Below, piece after piece: positions 1-9,485 of a DNA stretch of 26,029 bases. A program made the position numbers and the translations under genes. The notes under the pieces were generated by a model that saw nothing but the letters and a program-made list of their open reading frames with translations, was not told the DNA's origin and did not search any database. Source of the stretch: Antrodiella citrinella (Eukaryota; Basidiomycota; Agaricomycetes; Polyporales; Steccherinaceae); NCBI GenBank assembly GCA_004802725.1, contig SGPM01000349.1:2174-28202 (forward strand), given 5' to 3'. Position 1 is the stretch's first letter. Every line of letters starts with the position of its first letter.

Positions 1-120
1 GAANGCTNNNNGCCAGTNNCAGNGGNNGNNTNNGNNNCANNGGNAGNNNCGGNNNNANNNTNAGNNNNANNGANCGGCAGGNAGCTGNGGNNCAGAGAGC
101 GGGGGAGGGGGTTCNGGAAT
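1..120. other. N-rich low-quality sequence
   Basis: Many positions are N in the first 120 bases, and single Ns recur up to about position 4054. The zinc-finger gene fragment read on the minus strand runs into this block, so its 3' part cannot be followed. No feature can be called inside it. Confidence 0.95.
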
Positions 121-537
121 GTGCTCCATCATTTTCCACGTTGGTCGCTTCCTTCGCTGACCGCGCCCCATCGGTTCCGGTAGGAGAAGCTGAGGGTCCT
201 CAGCAACGGGGACATCGATCTCCGGAGGCTCNGCCGCTGCAAACAAAGGTTCCGGCTAATNCATAGCCACCTATCAGCAGCAGCCNGAGAACAAAAGAGT
301 TCATTGCAAACATACCTCAACAAAATCTGTCAATACCTCGGACTCTACGGACTCTACAGGTGTCTGCTCTTCGATCCGACGACNCTTTCGAGCCTTTCTT
401 GCAAGTAATTTCTCCTCCAATCTTGCAAGAGAAGTGTCTTGTCTGAGATAAATCCGGCACGANGACTGGTGGGTTTCGAGACCGGAGGAAGTGTTGTAAG
501 ATGCACCACATTTATCGATGCAAGCGTGACGACCCAT
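100..537 (-). CDS. Partial C2H2-like zinc-finger protein, probable N-terminal part of a Plavaka/CACTA-type transposon gene
   Basis: Two minus-strand exons join in phase: 537-316 (ATG at 537, 74 codons) and 255 downward into the N block, across an intron with GTATGT and TTAG ends. The first exon starts MGRHACIDKCGASYNTS and gives a C-x3-C finger followed by a His and a Cys (C2HC-like), then a basic Arg/Lys-rich helix. The second exon is acidic and proline-rich, then basic (RGQRRKRPTWK), ending in a Pro-rich stretch. From family knowledge, a finger followed by a basic, Pro-rich RxxRxPxW segment is typical of the N-termini of basidiomycete Plavaka transposase-type genes. The catalytic part is not in the window, so the assignment is an inference. 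It could also be a stand-alone Agaricomycete zinc-finger gene. Ns replace two residues. Confidence 0.45.
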
Positions 538-594
538 GATGTACACGAGATAGAGCAGCAACACTACGCCAGGCAGTACGAGCCTGTGGTGCAT

Positions 595-1040
595 GTTAAT
601 TGCAAGGGAGAGTGAGTTCGAAGTTCATGCAGGCTTGGGATACGAGCTTGAGGCCTGAGGTGTGGTTCAGTACGGACCTGGTCATTCAGAAGCGCGGAGA
701 GNAGCACTGTATGAGAAAACAATAAGAAAAAAATTGAACAGCTGCACCACATGCTGCAATCAATCTGTGGCTTTATTGTACTTACAATTTGTGGACATTT
801 TTGTCCACACTCGGCCGTATCGCACTCTTGAACATACTCGGCGCCGCACATAGATCNTGATCCCGATTGATGTTTTGTGTCGGGCGGGTGCGTACTTTTC
901 CAAGTAACAATAACAAAGCCCCAAGCTTTGTGCAACATCNGCTTGAACACAAGTGTATTTAAACCACTGGTGCACGAAGCTTGGGGCTCTTGTTTAACCG
1001 CCTTNTGTGCTCGAGTCTTGAAGCTCGGGCATATATCCTC
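595..1040. other. Intergenic, upstream of the DUF6698-like gene, with a hairpin
   Basis: No credible coding exon was seen on either strand. The stretch should hold the promoters of the plus-strand gene starting at 1041 and of the minus-strand zinc-finger gene starting at 537. The only clear structure is the inverted repeat at 918-934 and 971-987, listed separately. Confidence 0.5.
918..987. repeat. Short inverted repeat (17-bp arms, 36-nt loop)
   Basis: GCCCCAAGCTTTGTGCA at 918-934 is the reverse complement of TGCACGAAGCTTGGGGC at 971-987 apart from one mismatch. Beyond the arms the similarity continues weakly (AACAA on one side, TTGTT on the other). It ends 53 bp before the ATG at 1041. It may be a tiny MITE-like insertion, a transcript hairpin or a palindromic binding site; the sequence does not decide. 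Confidence 0.7.
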
Positions 1041-2594
1041 ATGTCTTCGAGCCCTAGTCGTTCACCGTCACAGGAGTCAGACACGCCCGAACAGCATCGT
1101 CGAGAGCGGAAGCGGTACGTACATCTTATGAACATAGACATCTTCTACTGATTTCGGGTCTTTGGTAGCAATCGCCGAGCTTCAGAGTCCGACGAAGAAC
1201 CTTCAGATGATGAAAGTATTGCACAAAACAAGAGGACTTACAGACATTATGGCCGTGCATTTGCTCGTCTTGTTGACCCAGGCTTCTGCAGGCTTCATCA
1301 GGTNGTCGAACATGGTCTTGCACTTGAAGCTGCAGACTCCGATGACGATGATGGGCCAACGTCTCNGTGAGTGAGATTCACAAGCCTCAGTATCTGTGTT
1401 AGTAACATCTGTCGTCAGAGAGTCCCCGTTGGACAAAAGTTGGGACTTACTTGATCGCATGATCCCTGGATTCAAGGACATGATGATCAGCAACCTGTCG
1501 AATCGGGACTACCGACGTAAGATATGCAAGAGGGTCAGTGTTCAGTTGCTGATAATCTACAACTGATCATGACATCTCAGATTAGATTGGGAAGGGGGTC
1601 TCAAATGCGCGCTCCGACNATACGGGTGGCATGAAGAGCGCCGTTGTAGGTTGGCTTCTTGAGGACCCCGCTGGTCGACTCNCCTTGCCACTACCTGCTC
1701 AAGACGAACGCAAGTCTCTCCGCGGATGGACCCATCCAGTCACTGCAATGCTCCTCACACCTATGGCACTTTCTGCAACCGAGGAGTAAGTTGAGTGTCT
1801 GCATCAATCCGAATCATACCTCTGAACATTTTATGCAGGACTTTCTTGGACGTCAGACTCAACCGAATTCAGGTGACCGCGGAGATGTGGCCCAGGTTCA
1901 TGTATCCTCACGGCCACGTGTATAATAAAGAGGACGAAGAGGATGGTCTCTTTATGGGTCATCTTATGATCAGGGTGCGTTCTTTGTTGATCCATGCTCA
2001 ACTACGAAAAACTCACGTCACGGTCCCCTCAGGCAGTGAAACACATATTCATGGGTCCTGCAGCTGCGCTTCAAGGCCCAGGATTTACACGAGGAACACA
2101 CTGCATTGCACAACGGATTGGTATGAGTGTCATCACGCCAAGGGCATTGGCTTATGTTGCTGTTCAGGTGCGTCACCTCATGACTCGTATACATACTCAT
2201 CTCTGACGAAAACACATGACAGGTCCGCTTTGCACTTTGCGAAGTCGAGAAGTGGGCGACAGTGGACCGACACTTCAACCTCGCAGTCTTCTACTGGAAT
2301 ATTGTGTCGTTCTTCAATAATGGCGAAGGTAAACATGTTCTTGACTTCTATAACTAGTGAGTTTTATAATGCATTGCCATTGAACATGACTCATGGTCTG
2401 ACATTTTTTCTAGCCAGCTGTTCGGCGAAGCAAGACAGCTGCAGGGTATCCTCATCACTCCCGATGCCAACGACCATGAACCCACAGCTATGGAACGGCT
2501 TAACATCCAACGTGCTGCAAAGCGTGCACGGCATTCCGCGCCAACTCCCCCACCTCCCCCACCTATTCTCAATCCTGTACCTGCTGTTGACTAG
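1041..2594 (+). CDS. DUF6698-like protein (multi-exon, function unknown)
   Basis: Eight exons: 1041-1114, 1169-1366, 1419-1533, 1586-1785, 1839-1974, 2033-2167, 2223-2328 and 2414-2594. All introns have GT-AG ends and phases match except the last. The N-terminus is Ser/Glu/Asp-rich, then comes RTYRHYGRAFARLVDPGF. A core follows with DRMIPGFKD, the NARSD.TGGMKSAVVGWL segment, a TAEMWPRFMYP-HGHVYN motif, LFMGHLMIR, and an Ala-Tyr-Val-Ala-x-Gln-Val-Arg-Phe-Ala helix before YWN. From memory this order matches DUF6698, an Agaricomycete-expanded family without known function. The tail is basic and Pro-rich (AKRARHSAPTPPPPPP). At the last junction strict GT-AG splicing gives another frame ending at 2607; the frame ending at 2594 looks more protein-like (QLFGEAR, as in the family). 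Ns at 1304, 1366, 1619 and 1682 make some residues uncertain. Confidence 0.7.
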
Positions 2595-3066
2595 ATCGTG
2601 CATCTGAGCTATTTCGGATGTCTTTGTCTTTCCCCGTATCTAAAAATATATTCTTGTTCTATCTGAATAACACGTCCGAGATTCCCATTCCCGATATTGC
2701 AAACCAGAATCCTCGACAGCCGAAAATCGACCCCGACGCCCGACGACTGACGTTCGACCCCGACGCCCGACGCCCGACACTTGAATCTCGATGACGTGCC
2801 TGACGCGATCTGACAAATGTGCAGCACCCGACGAGCTGCAATGAAAGTGCTTATAAGCACAACAATGTCTTATCGAATCCGCAATGTAGTCAAGAGTTGC
2901 GAAAAACATGGTTGCACTATAGTGCACGGCGAGATTGTCCTGGCTTATTGTTCCCGTAATCGACCACAATGCAGTAAACCTTACAGTGATTGGCATGACT
3001 TCCGAAAACAATGGTTGGCCTATAGTGCGAGATCAAATCTTGAAGCGTGCACGCGGTTTATGGTCA
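2595..3066. other. Intergenic/repeat-like DNA
   Basis: No convincing gene. It holds a 19-bp direct repeat, TCGACCCCGACGCCCGACG, at 2727-2745 and 2754-2772, with further GACGCCC units to about 2779, and a perfect 14-bp palindrome TGCACTATAGTGCA at 2913-2926. Open frames here come from the CG-rich repeat. Confidence 0.5.
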
Positions 3067-3590
3067 TTATATTGCCTTGTACGCCGTTACAATTTGCTCC
3101 CCAATTCGCTGATGGAAGACATCAATGTCCGCGTTCTTGGCCCAGCGTTTCTGCAGACTGGCGTGTATGCCTATCCGAACCGAGCTTTCGTATTTCGGAT
3201 CACTGAAATGACGGTAGAGGTTGGCAAGGGTCAGAAGGACTTGATCAAGTCGCGTGCTTGCGCCTTGCGTCAGATTTGCTGCAACAGCCAGAGGTTGCAA
3301 GTCACGTTCGACCCTACACACATCACAATAACTCGTTAAGCATACATCTCACAGTAGGAGGATGGAGGCCGGTCGATGTACTTTTCTAGACCCTTCCAGA
3401 AGTCGCTATCCTGAACATACTGTAGCACCTTCTTCGCGTGATCTTTCGCCTTCTTTGTCTTCCCAACAGACTCGACCAAATCATCGTAATGAAGTGCAAC
3501 GCAAGCTTCAATGAAGCGCCTCAATTGTCAAAGACGTCTGATGGAGAGATAATGGGACGTCCATCGAGTTGCAACAGGAAGGATTAAGAC
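3067..3590 (-). pseudogene. Decayed hAT-type transposase fragment
   Basis: Minus-strand reading gives pieces in different frames that resemble the RNase-H-like C-terminal half of fungal hAT transposases. These are LDGRPIISPSDV near 3570-3530, FIEACVALHYDDL and then VQDSDFWKGLEKYI (3524-3336), and STRLDQVLLTLANLYRHFSD, then SLQKRWAKNADIDVF (3321-3067). The order agrees with the pattern known for the family: DFW..L..., then R.DQVLLTLA.LY.HF, then ..LEKRW...DQ..F. The pieces are separated by stops and at least two frameshifts, and there is no N-terminal BED finger or full DDE core. It is a dead copy. No terminal repeats or target duplication were recognised for it. Confidence 0.6.
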
Positions 3591-3625
3591 GAGGATTTTG
3601 ACGTTGATAGATTGTTGTTGTGCGC

Positions 3626-3655
3626 TGATGAGCCCCGATTCTCGCTGGTACCCGC
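3626..3655 (+). repeat. Left terminal inverted repeat of the 1.13-kb element
   Basis: 30 bp, from TGATGAGCCC to GGTACCCGC. It pairs with 4725-4755 with a single one-base gap. Confidence 0.8.
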
Positions 3656-4724
3656 GCGCCGCTATTACACACCGTCTAGCACCCAGCTACTTCTACCTCG
3701 ACACCTCCGAAGACTTCTCACCCGCTACTTCGACTCGTACTCACGCCCGAAGCTTCCTACGATCGACCTGCGCATCACCCACGACGTCCGAAACCCTCGA
3801 TCCCGCGCCCGCGTACCGTCCGGAGCCACGCGAGAGCTATACGCCCAACTCCGATACCTCCTTTCACGCTCCCGTTCGTCTATCGTATCTCCCTCGGACA
3901 TTGTATCGTACCTTCCGGACCCTTTTCGTACCTTCTCGGACACTTTCGTTCATCTCATTTCTTACTTTTCGACTCTTTCTCGTAGCTACCAGTTTGATTA
4001 GTCCGTATCCTACTATAAGTAGGCGCACTATGTACATTAGAACAAAAAGAAGANCCCCCTCCCCTTTTCCCCCTTAATACCTGTGAGAGCGAAGATTTCA
4101 CGAACCCTTGCGAACCGCGTGCGTATATTCCTATTGCGACCCCCTTTTGCGTTCTTTGGTTATCCTGCGTTTACTGTGTTGCGTTGTGTTTCTAACAAAC
4201 CCCGAGTTTTACTGTGTTTACTACTGTGTTCACCTTCTACTGCGACCCCATTGCTTTTACGACCCTCTCGACGCCGTGTTTTCCCCTCTGCTCGCTGTTT
4301 GATATACCGCTATCGTCCCGGCCGCTCCTCCTTTATCTTCGCAATATCGCCCGCGGCCCCTATCGTCCATCTGTCCGGACACTCTCGGACCTATTTCTGT
4401 CAACCCCGTACCTTCCACGGACTCTCTCGATCGTGTTTTACCATCCACCTCGTCGCGATGTATCTATTCCGTGCGGTCTAGTACTTCTCCGCAGGCCTCG
4501 TAGCTATTTCGGTACTTCGCCCGTGCGGCTTCGCAGGTCATCGGGTGTTGCGCGAGTCATCTCGGACGACATACGAACATTACCGGACTACTATACTCCA
4601 TTCCTAGGTCCTCGGCCCACCCTTACGACTCCTCTACTTACGCCCTTATGTGGTGTCCTCCTCCTGGAGTACCCCCATTGTTGGGTGTGTTACTTCTGTG
4701 TTCAGGGGCCCGTCTGGTGCATCA

Positions 4725-4755
4725 GCGGGTACCAGCGAGAATCGGGGGCTCATCA
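4725..4755 (-). repeat. Right terminal inverted repeat of the 1.13-kb element
   Basis: 31 bp, from GCGGGTACC to CTCATCA. It is the reverse complement of the left repeat with one additional G in the G-run at 4744-4748. Confidence 0.8.
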
Positions 4756-5731
4756 ACAGTGAGCATTGGACGGTGATGGTTCATCCGCAGTAAGGGAATG
4801 AAAAAGGGGATGAGTCATACTAGGTATACGTATGGGAGTCCATATGCGAGTAAGGGTACAACGAAGGAAGTGGATGAGGGAATAAAGAGATAAAGGGAAA
4901 TAAAGGGAAAGGAAAAGGGAAAAAGAATAAGAGTGCACACGTGTTTGTAACAGTTTGTGGGAAGTGAGGAGACGAAGACTCGAGAGCAACTCAAGAGTGT
5001 CGTTCAGAATCTTCAGATCTTTCAGACTTTAGTTGAAAGTGGAGTCGTTAACGTTTAATTCGTAATAACGTAAGTATTTGACAAGTTAAATACTACATAA
5101 CCAACATCCGGGACATCCCGACCTGCGATGTTTTGGGACCACGACTTTCATCTTGTACTACAGTGAATGCTTCAACTCATCATGTACGTGCAACGTCCAG
5201 CACACTTATGCGACTCATGAATGTACGGGCTAGACTATGTTCCAGGACTAACGAAACGTGTACTTAATGGCACTCTGGCAGGTCATGGTGCATTTAACAA
5301 CATGCGGACTCCATGCGTACACCGACCTACTGAATGCATGGACTGCATAAAGGGAAGCATGGACGTACAGCGATGTACCTACAACCTACAGCTCTCTCTT
5401 TCTACCCTTTTATTTGCAGAAATCGTGTGTATTATCATGCGCGGCGCACGTCTTCGGGGCCTCGTCATTCGAATCATACCAGCCGGACTTCGGCGACGTG
5501 AAGTTTCTTCATCTTTGACGCGTTCCGGAATCAACACTTTTCCATGGGATGTTTATGCACAGTATGGAAACAATAGTGTCATACAGGACATGGCAGCTCT
5601 GGTCACCGTGATGGGCTACGTCAACGGACAGCTGCTTGCGTTGTCGACTAGAAGCTTTCCTGTGACAAAAGGTACCCGATACTACAAGGCGAGGATTTTA
5701 GGCCTTCATAGAGAGTGGCAGGAAATAGTGG
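4756..5731. other. Intergenic, purine-rich then AT-rich
   Basis: Positions about 4790-4935 are strongly purine-rich on the plus strand with repeated AAAGGGAA words, and give only a low-complexity open frame on the minus strand. From about 5000 the DNA is AT-rich. An open frame at 5221-5757 has no start context, no conserved look and no splice logic, so it is not called a gene. The right part is expected to contain the promoter of the gene starting at 5732. Confidence 0.5.
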
Positions 5732-7227
5732 ATGTTCGTACATTCTTGAGGTTTTGATTTTGTGCGTGAGCCTCACTCACGAATTCGTCAGGTGCTGCAA
5801 GATCTCCTTTGGAGCTCGCGTGAATTGGCGGGCGAAGCATCAGCTGTAGCTTCAGGTAAGCTTTCAAGGCGCTGATACGTGCGGAGTGCAAGGTGGTTAA
5901 AACAGTTACCTAGATTTTCTTCAAGTCTACTTGCCGCAGCTTACGGATCGAAGGATGCCGCTGGATACGAAGCCGGATGAACTGGAGGATTTTTTGAGAG
6001 TACGCCTTTGAAACCGCTCTCGTGATCTCGTGAAGCGTTGATCCTGATTTGATATTTTTGACAGTACAGCGAAGACTACGATATTAAACCGCGACGCATA
6101 CGGCAAGCCTTCGTGGGCTTACTACACCGTATTGAGGGACTCGAGGTAAAGTTGAAGGATATTACTTTGGAGCACAGAGTTTTACACAACGAATACACAG
6201 AGTGAGTACTATTTCTATGTTGAATCGATACGATCTGACCGTCATCTGGCTTCTTTAGCGTTCAAAGTGTAGTACGTACCTCCTTTCGCCTTCTCCCCCC
6301 GTCTCTGCTTCTAAAGAGTCCTAATTGGGCTTCAAGCTAGAGCTCATTCGTACCGTCCTTGAGCCGCCTTCTACGAACATATTTCACCACATGGGCTCGT
6401 ATCTCATTATACAAAGCCTCAGATCAACTAATGTCCCGGTTTCGGAGGTGAGATCTCGTCTTGTAATAGAGACCTTGGCCGTTGACAGTATCTGAGCAGG
6501 GTGGACTGAACATGATATCGTCGGGCACTGCGCCATGCGTCATCCCTTCTTATATGACAGACAGAGAATTCCCTGGTACGTTACTTTTTATTCCTCCAGA
6601 CGTATGCCTGATCATCTTGGTAGCCGGCTGTTTGGTGAATCTTCAGCCTATGACGCTCGCCACAAAAATAGTGGCAATTAGCTATTTGTCTACTGCTGTG
6701 AGCATTCGCGCGCATTTATTTGTATTGGCAATCACTCAATATCGTGGATGACCGCAGATCCGCGTGGACCTACAACGAATCGCTATTCACATGAAGAATG
6801 AAAATGTGGTGCTGGATGTTAACAGAGAGGTAAGCTGCCATCGACTCCGATTTTTTGAAGATTTACATCTGAAGTCTTGTGATAGATAGAGTTTCGCGAG
6901 GGGCTGGCCAGTGTCAAGGCGATGTACGAGTCGCTCCTCGTCACACTGAATGAGTACCAAGTGTCTGTCGTTCCTGCGGACGAGACATCCTTCCCATCGT
7001 CCAAGCGTAGAGACTTGTCGCAGGGCCAATCCGGCGAGCGCGCTGGGTCGCCTCGATCCTACTACAGCCCGTCATTCAAGTCATTTAGACCAGTGAAACT
7101 GAAGTGGTCGCTCAGATGGCTAAAGGGGCTGCGACCACGAATACGGAGGGGGAGTGCCAGCGAGGACTCGGCGACATCTAATCGAAAATCAAGTGTGAAG
7201 TTCCCCACGCCAGAGAACGTGTCATAG
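5732..7227 (+). CDS. Unrecognised nine-exon protein, 342 aa, with a hydrophobic segment and a basic tail
   Basis: Exons 5732-5737, 5792-5855, 5914-5999, 6065-6201, 6259-6271, 6337-6447, 6500-6697, 6758-6829 and 6886-7227 join in phase (1029 nt) with GT-AG introns. The first exon is only 6 nt (Met-Phe) and one internal exon only 13 nt. I do not recognise the family. The N-terminal half is helical and charged (YSEDYDIKPRRIRQAFVGLL, EVKLKDITLEHRVLHNEY), as in coiled-coil or helical-bundle proteins. Around residues 160-205 lies a hydrophobic stretch (LLFIPPDVCLIILVAGCLV), possibly membrane-associated, although part of it could instead be an unspliced intron since GTACGT occurs at its start. The C-terminal third is Ser/Arg/Lys-rich with many possible phosphorylation sites and ends PTPENVS. 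The start codon is the least certain point; splice phases support the rest. Confidence 0.55.
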
Positions 7228-7918
7228 TATTTCAAGTCTGCGAGGTCTATCAAAATGGTTGAGGTATTTATGTAAGAATACATTTATTGTTTATGACCGT
7301 CGATGAACGTTGAACGCCCGGGATAGTTTGAAGTATGGCGATCCGACAGGCTACATTGACACTGTACCAGCGACCGTGGACTCGAAGCTACACTGACATT
7401 ATATGCACAGTCTAAGTATACGTGCACTAGGACGATATATAGTTTGGCTATTACAGTACTTGATGGCATATGGCAAGCCAATCGCAAGAGAGTAGCGCGT
7501 GCCTTGCATGTTAGATCATCGGAACATGGACTTTCACTGGCTCCCAGACATTTTGCGTCGAATGATTTACCTCGACCGTATCGTGTAGTAACTTTATCCA
7601 AGGCTCCATCGAGAGACGAGCTCTTACTAGATTCTTATAATCATGACGAACGACTTCGGTCATGACTTCAAGTTGGATCAGCGTCACGGTGTTACTACCG
7701 AACGGTACAACACCCATGAAAGTTCTCGGACTGACCGGCCCAATGGCCCTACAAAGTATGTGCAAAATATTATGCCTTTCGTCCAAAATCCTACTAGTAT
7801 TACTGATATGTCACCGTACATCTACTCAACCAGCTTCAATAATCAATAAAAACAAACATCTTCCCTTCTCTCCCTGGCAATTAGCGTATACAGCATATCC
7901 TGTACATACGCGATCCTA
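7228..7918. other. Intergenic between convergent genes
   Basis: Lies between the 3' ends of the plus-strand gene ending at 7227 and the minus-strand gene ending at 7919. Open frames of 60-105 codons on both strands show no start context, conserved motif or splice structure. AATAAA-like words near 7845-7855 could serve the flanking 3' ends. Confidence 0.5.
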
Positions 7919-8609
7919 TTAGGTATCAAAGTTGCCACGGGGGCACAATCCGGAGCTCGCGGTGTACGCGGGGAGCACGCCTCCCGCGAAGGGAAGCTGC
8001 AAGACGAGTGAACCACCAACGAGCTCCGTGTGGTGTCCGACGGTGGACGTAGCAGGCCCATCAGCTGCGATGTAGAACTGTCCGGATTCTACGGTGAGCG
8101 TGTTGTCGGGGTAGGAGGGGAAAGTGATGGTGGCGCCTCCCTTAAGGATAGCAAAGTACCTATGGTCACACGACATGTTTAGACGAAGAACTGGACGTAG
8201 GTCGGATACGATAACTTACTGCAGGTTGGGGGCGGTGTGGGTTCTGAATAAAGGTGTCAGACGAGTGTTAGGAACGTCATAATGGATCGAGAACGTACCC
8301 AGCATCAATCGGGGCAGTTCCCGTGTAGTAAGAGTAGCTCGCGCCGTCAATCGAGCCAAACGACTGGACATCGGCCTGTAGAGTACAAACAATCAGTTCT
8401 GCTGTACCAGAACTATCGAGAAAATTGTAACTCACGGCAGAGGTGATCGTAGTGTTCAAAGTCCAGCACTCGACCGTAGAACTTCCGTTGATACCAACAA
8501 TAGCGTTGACTTGCATCGCACCAGTGTCGGTAGACTTAGGCCAGACGAAATGAGCGTAAGCCGGTGCAACGGCGACGGCGAGAAGAGTCAACAAGTTGAG
8601 TGCGAGCAT
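7919..8609 (-). CDS. Small secreted cupin-like protein, copy 1 (171 aa)
   Basis: Four exons: 8609-8436, 8375-8299, 8243-8220 and 8159-7919 (516 nt), joined by GT-AG introns in perfect phase. Residues 1-19 form a clear signal peptide (hydrophobic core, PAYA before the mature HFVWP). The mature protein has a WTL motif with Cys48, a short THTAPNLQ exon, then a beta-rich core (FAILKGGATITFPS, GQFYIAADGPATS, GHHTELVGGSLVLQLPF) and a second Cys164 near the end. A G-x-IxFP strand followed by PF..GV.P resembles a small jelly-roll (cupin) barrel, but no metal-binding His cluster is obvious. It is probably exported, perhaps disulphide-linked, with unknown function. A paralogue with the same intron plan lies about 0.9 kb upstream on the same strand. 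Confidence 0.82.
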
Positions 8610-9485
8610 CTTGGATATCGGGAGTTCTCGAATGTCTGTGGGACTTAACGAAATGAAGCAGGAGAGCGACGCTGGTTCAAATACTGTGAGGATTCAGGGG
8701 TGCAGGATCGCAATGACCATAACGTGATCCACAGAGGTCCTGCAAAAGGTCTACGTCTGCGGCGGCATCATCACGTTCACCATTAATTATCAGACTCGGG
8801 CTTCGCGTCAGTGATCTACTTACAGGAACAGGTACATCATACAGGTCCGTGTTTCAACGATTGTCCAACCAAGTACTACGGTGTCGCTTTGAAGGCCAGG
8901 GCAGGCAGGCAGACAGTAGCTCGGGCCAAACTTGTCGCAGCAGCGCACCGACCTAGCCCGTAAGTCGGTGTCGGCAAACGTGGGCCCTGAACAATTTCAT
9001 CAAACTGAACAATGATACGGGCAAAGCTAGAGAGCGGAGCACGTACGAATTCTGATGTTCGGGATGCTGACATTCTCTGCCAACGTTCTCGGGTTTGTTG
9101 TAGTTGTTCCGACTTCAGAGCCAGACGCCCAAAGAGCGCTCGAGTAACTCCAGTTACCACTAGTATTATGATCTACTTGCATCAACTCGAATCAGTGTAC
9201 TCATACTATATCTCACGGTATCTTCGGAACCGCCACAAGTTGGTAAAATGGGCTCCTAAGCCAATGAGGAGCCAGGATTTCTCGATCAGCGCTTGAATTT
9301 TGGCTGGGGATCCGAACTTCTGGTGGTTACGAAGATACGATGGGATATAGTATGGAATGAATTCATAAAACAGATGCGCCGACACCTGCCAACACTAACC
9401 CATCATCACAATCATAATGAAAATCACAGTATTTGAGATACCAATGTACGTGCTACGTAGATGAGTTGGGTTCTCAGTTCATGAC
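8610..9485. other. Intergenic between the two secreted-protein paralogues
   Basis: Holds the promoter of the minus-strand copy 1 (start at 8609) and the 3' end of copy 2. Open frames of about 94 codons on both strands (8876-9296) lack domain-like content. No third paralogue fragment was recognised. Confidence 0.5.

Larger units (their letters stand above)
3626..4755. mobile_element. 1.13-kb pyrimidine-rich element with 30/31-bp terminal inverted repeats
   Basis: The left end 3626-3655 begins TGATGAGCCCCGATTCTCGC and finishes TGGTACCCGC. The reverse complement of 4725-4755 reads the same apart from one extra C in the C-run. Between them the plus strand is strongly pyrimidine-rich and has many copies of CGGACNCT/TACCTTC-like words. 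It also has a TATAAGTAGG box near 4014 and an A-rich stretch at 4040. The long open frames inside (for example 3598-4077 and 4214-4762) are low-complexity Arg/Ser/Thr/Leu/Pro translations without domain resemblance. It therefore looks like a non-autonomous DNA transposon. No clear target-site duplication: left flank ends GTGCGC, right flank starts ACAGTGAG. One N lies near 4054. Confidence 0.6.

Noticed and set aside
2913..2926. Perfect 14-bp palindrome TGCACTATAGTGCA
   Set aside because: Short, isolated and in decayed repeat DNA; expected at this length occasionally by chance.
3598..4762. Long Arg/Ser/Thr/Pro open frames, and an LTR interpretation of this region (TATAAGTAGG box)
   Set aside because: The frames are low-complexity products of pyrimidine-rich DNA. 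The ends are inverted, not direct, repeats, so a solo LTR does not fit.
5221..5757. 178-codon plus-strand open frame before the nine-exon gene
   Set aside because: No recognisable domain, irregular composition, and it cannot be joined in phase to the well-supported downstream exons, which use another frame.
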